Assembly (NCBI GenBank): GCA_963704155.1
Contig: CAVPHF010000019.1
Coordinates: 21,994-85,993 of the forward strand
Direction: 5' to 3'
Source of the DNA: Thiohalocapsa sp963704155
Lineage (GTDB): Bacteria; Pseudomonadota; Gammaproteobacteria; Chromatiales; Chromatiaceae
Length of the DNA: 64,000 nucleotides
Part shown: in pieces, positions 62,049 through 64,000 of the stretch
How the letters are laid out: each line of letters starts with the position of its first letter
Position numbering within the stretch: the stretch's first letter is position 1
Notes under the pieces: model-generated
The model's input: the letters and a program-made list of their open reading frames with translations, nothing else
The model's database searches: none
Told to the model about the DNA's origin: nothing
Position numbers and translations under genes: made by a program

Positions 62049-62110
62049 GTTAGCCTCCGATATCATCTCGCATTGTTAAGCGCTCCTTGCTTCTTAAGTG
62101 CAGTTGTTAA

Positions 62111-62129
62111 GCCCGCTCTCCAAGCGGGC
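62111..62129 (-). terminator. Hairpin after the 62.2-kb exported gene
   Basis: A perfect 7-bp stem (GCCCGCT / AGCGGGC), about 50 bases past the stop at 62178. The following TT-run is short, so termination would be weak. Confidence 0.45.
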
Positions 62130-62177
62130 ACTGTCAACTCGAGATCTCCAGTTCTGTTCATGCCGGCGAGCGCCAAG

Positions 62178-62699
62178 CTAATAGTTGTAACGCAGGCGGA
62201 TTACTTCCGTGTATTGCGTGGCACCGGTGAACTGGTTGGAAATGCCTGTTCCCGACGTCAGAGCATACGAATTGGCGAGACCTCCAGTCCCGTTACTTAG
62301 CGAACCCATCCAGGCAAAAACGATGTCGCCGCCCGCTGGGGTCGTGCTGCTGCTCATCAGCAGCGTTTGCAACGTCGCGTCGATGGTTCCGAGCCCTGGA
62401 AAGGTATATGTGCTAAGCATCATTCCGTACTGATACGGTCCGTTATTGACCGGTGGGTTCGCCACGATCACCTCGGCCTCGTACGTGCCAATTTTCGATC
62501 CGCCGAAGGAAATGTCGCCGGCAACTATGAAGCCCGCGACCTGGTTAAAGTCACCCTCATGACCAGGCACGAAAGTCGGGGTGACGGAATTGCCGCTTCC
62601 TATTAGCACATACTCTTGTTCGTTTGCGGCCGAAGCCCCCTGCGTTCCGAAGAGCCCGGCCAGCAGTAAGAAAAGAACTGTGAAAACAGAGGTTTTCAT
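62178..62699 (-). CDS. Exported protein, beta-rich, unknown
   Basis: 173 residues. Signal peptide M-K-T-S-V-F-T-V-L-F-L-L-L-A-G-L-F cut near G-A-S-A-A. The mature chain is Gly/Ser/Thr-rich with alternating hydrophobic residues (F-I-V-A-G-D-I-S-F-G-G-S-K-I-G and T-Y-T-F-P-G-L-G-T-I). No Cys. It looks like a secreted beta-barrel or adhesin-like small protein. GGAGGG precedes the start. Family not recognised. Confidence 0.65.
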   Translation of the reverse strand: MKTSVFTVLFLLLAGLFGTQGASAANEQEYVLIGSGNSVTPTFVPGHEGDFNQVAGFIVAGDISFGGSKIGTYEAEVIVANPPVNNGPYQYGMMLSTYTFPGLGTIDATLQTLLMSSSTTPAGGDIVFAWMGSLSNGTGGLANSYALTSGTGISNQFTGATQYTEVIRLRYNY

Positions 62700-63618
62700 C
62701 TCTCAACCCTCCATGATTACGCGCCCCGCACATTTAACCGGACACCACTTCGTTCCCTTTGCTGCACAAACGGCTTTGGTCGACTCACTAATCAGCTCTT
62801 CCGGCGTTTGTGCCCGTCAGCAGTTCCGCTGGTGGCAGAGCGCACGATTTACATAGACCTGCCACATTCCGCTCCATATCCGGGATCGACCATGTGGCCG
62901 GCTGTTCCTGCGCATGGACTTTCGCCATCGCTACTTAAATACTAGTTCACGAGGCAAGTTCTGCCGGCTCGCCGAGCCGATCTGAACGCCAGTGGCGCCT
63001 CACGTCACAACGAAAAATGGTCAGCTTATTGATCGCTTTCGCGTTAGTGTTCCAGCGTGTTCTAATCTATGCGTATGGTTGGTTGATCGCTACCAAGCAG
63101 CTGCTCTCCGTTCGTTGTTACCAACAGCGCTTAATAGACTCTCGGGGGACACGTAGCGTGCGTGAGTCGGGACTAACCTCGCCCGGAACCGCCACAGTTG
63201 AGGACCGGCACGTCTGTGCGACATACCGCGTTCCCGGAAAGCCGGCCTGGGAGAAGGTCGGAGGCTGTGAGGAGCGAGCACTCTGCGCAGTTCGGCGGAC
63301 ACCCCTTGCATGAGGGTGAGCCAATCCGCGCTCGCGTGCCTTTGATGTGCATTTCAGCCGCGCGAAACTGAGGTGTCGGGCGCGGCGAGGGGAGCGTGGT
63401 CCCTGAGGAAAGAAAAACGCTCGGGATTTCAGATAGCCTGGATCGATACCGGACTGGTAAGGCGGGTCTTGAGCATGCTTAACCGGTCCCTGAGGTTTCG
63501 ATGCCAACCCCGGCGACGTCGGTCCGGCCCCGGCGTTGGAAGAGTGTGGGTGATGCTTGCAGTCGCCCCGGAGGTTGTAAGGATGCCCTTGGGCATGCTG
63601 CCACTGACTTGGAGGTTG
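62700..63618. other. Non-coding or unassigned stretch before the draT copy
   Basis: About 900 bases. Plus-strand frames give low-complexity Arg/Ser/Gly peptides, except a short hydrophobic one near 63017. A palindrome ATGCCC-TT-GGGCAT lies at 63583-63596 just before the draT repeat. No gene recognised. Confidence 0.4.
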
Positions 63619-63938
63619 ACACCTATTGCCAGTACGAGTTGACCCGCCAGCACCCGGATGAGACTCATCTGACTCTGTACCGGGGCACCAACCGCATCGA
63701 TGAGCACGAGGTGTTGGAGCGCGGCGGCGACCGTCGCTATCGCGTGCTGCTGAACAATCTGAACAGCTTCACCAGTGCTCGCGAGCGTGCCGACGAGTTT
63801 GGCGACTACATCCTGGAGACCCAGGTGCCGATGCCCAAGATCCTGTTCTACAACAGTCTGCTGCCGGGCATGCTGAAGGGCGAGGACGAGTGCGTGGTCA
63901 TCGGCGGGGTCTATGAGGTTGCGATCGGTACGCTTTGA
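63619..63938 (+). pseudogene. draT: Truncated second copy of draT (3' end)
   Basis: The last 105 codons of DraT are nearly identical to the full gene (four synonymous differences), joined at 63619 to unrelated DNA. It lacks the N-terminal two-thirds and cannot be active. An upstream in-frame ATG at 63501 would give a chimeric 145-residue protein. Homology continues past the stop to 63995. Confidence 0.93.
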
Positions 63939-63995
63939 TGCTTGGCACGGTCGCGGATACTTGGGCGAAGGCCAGCCCTATCTGGCGGTCCCAGG
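63619..63995. repeat. 377-bp direct repeat, copy 2
   Basis: Matches 57036-57412 without gaps. Beyond it only five bases remain. They read TGTTG, which also follows CTGG at 57431 near copy 1, so the two flanks may rejoin after a short deletion. Confidence 0.95.
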
Positions 63996-64000
63996 TGTTG

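Overview
The window is GC-rich gammaproteobacterial chromosome. It looks like a nitrogen-fixing, probably purple sulfur-type (Chromatiales-like) bacterium. The grounds are the housekeeping gene orders (rplU-rpmA-obgE-proB, coaBC-dut-algC-argB, yicC-gmk-rpoZ-spoT, rph-rdgB-yggS-proC-yggT) and a molybdenum nitrogenase cluster with a DraT ADP-ribosyltransferase. No photosynthesis gene is present, so the genus is not claimed.

Layout. 1-5.6 kb: envelope sugar genes (three GT4-type glycosyltransferases, a GT39-type membrane glycosyltransferase, waaA). 5.6-11.8 kb: rhodanese, pcm, a small exported protein, proB-obgE-rpmA-rplU, and divergent ispB with clear sigma70 promoters. 11.9-17.9 kb: a tRNA-Pro, the glgX-treZ alpha-glucan/trehalose pair, and a Pro-Arg-His-Lys tRNA array with a promoter and a terminator. 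18-22 kb: a universal stress protein and a 1000-residue redox fusion (NfnA/SudA-B-like plus rubredoxin/rubrerythrin-like). 22.3-40.3 kb: dense core genes, including radC, coaBC, dut, an algC with a long membrane extension, argB, pyrE, a Ser/Thr kinase, gmk, rpoZ and spoT.

40.3-47 kb is accessory: a lipocalin, a PIN/AbrB toxin-antitoxin pair, a collapsed Fic gene and a SWIM plus SNF2 helicase pair. 47.1-57.4 kb is the nif region: nifU and nifS; a second unit nifH-D-K-T-fdx-nafY-small gene; and divergent draT. nifH and nifU each carry a sigma54 -24/-12 promoter with an upstream NifA-type TGT-N10-ACA site. nifK has one single-base frameshift, nifS has two, and draT probably has one near its start. 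The 47 kb before the nif region shows no comparable single-base lesion, so this is either decay of nitrogen fixation or local sequence error.

57.4-63.6 kb is lower in GC and rich in unknown genes: a tandem pair of related exported proteins, a gene with an in-frame stop behind a terminator-like leader, a run of very small genes, and two further exported proteins. It is bounded by two 377-bp direct copies of the draT 3' end that differ at four synonymous positions, which suggests an insertion or duplication at draT.
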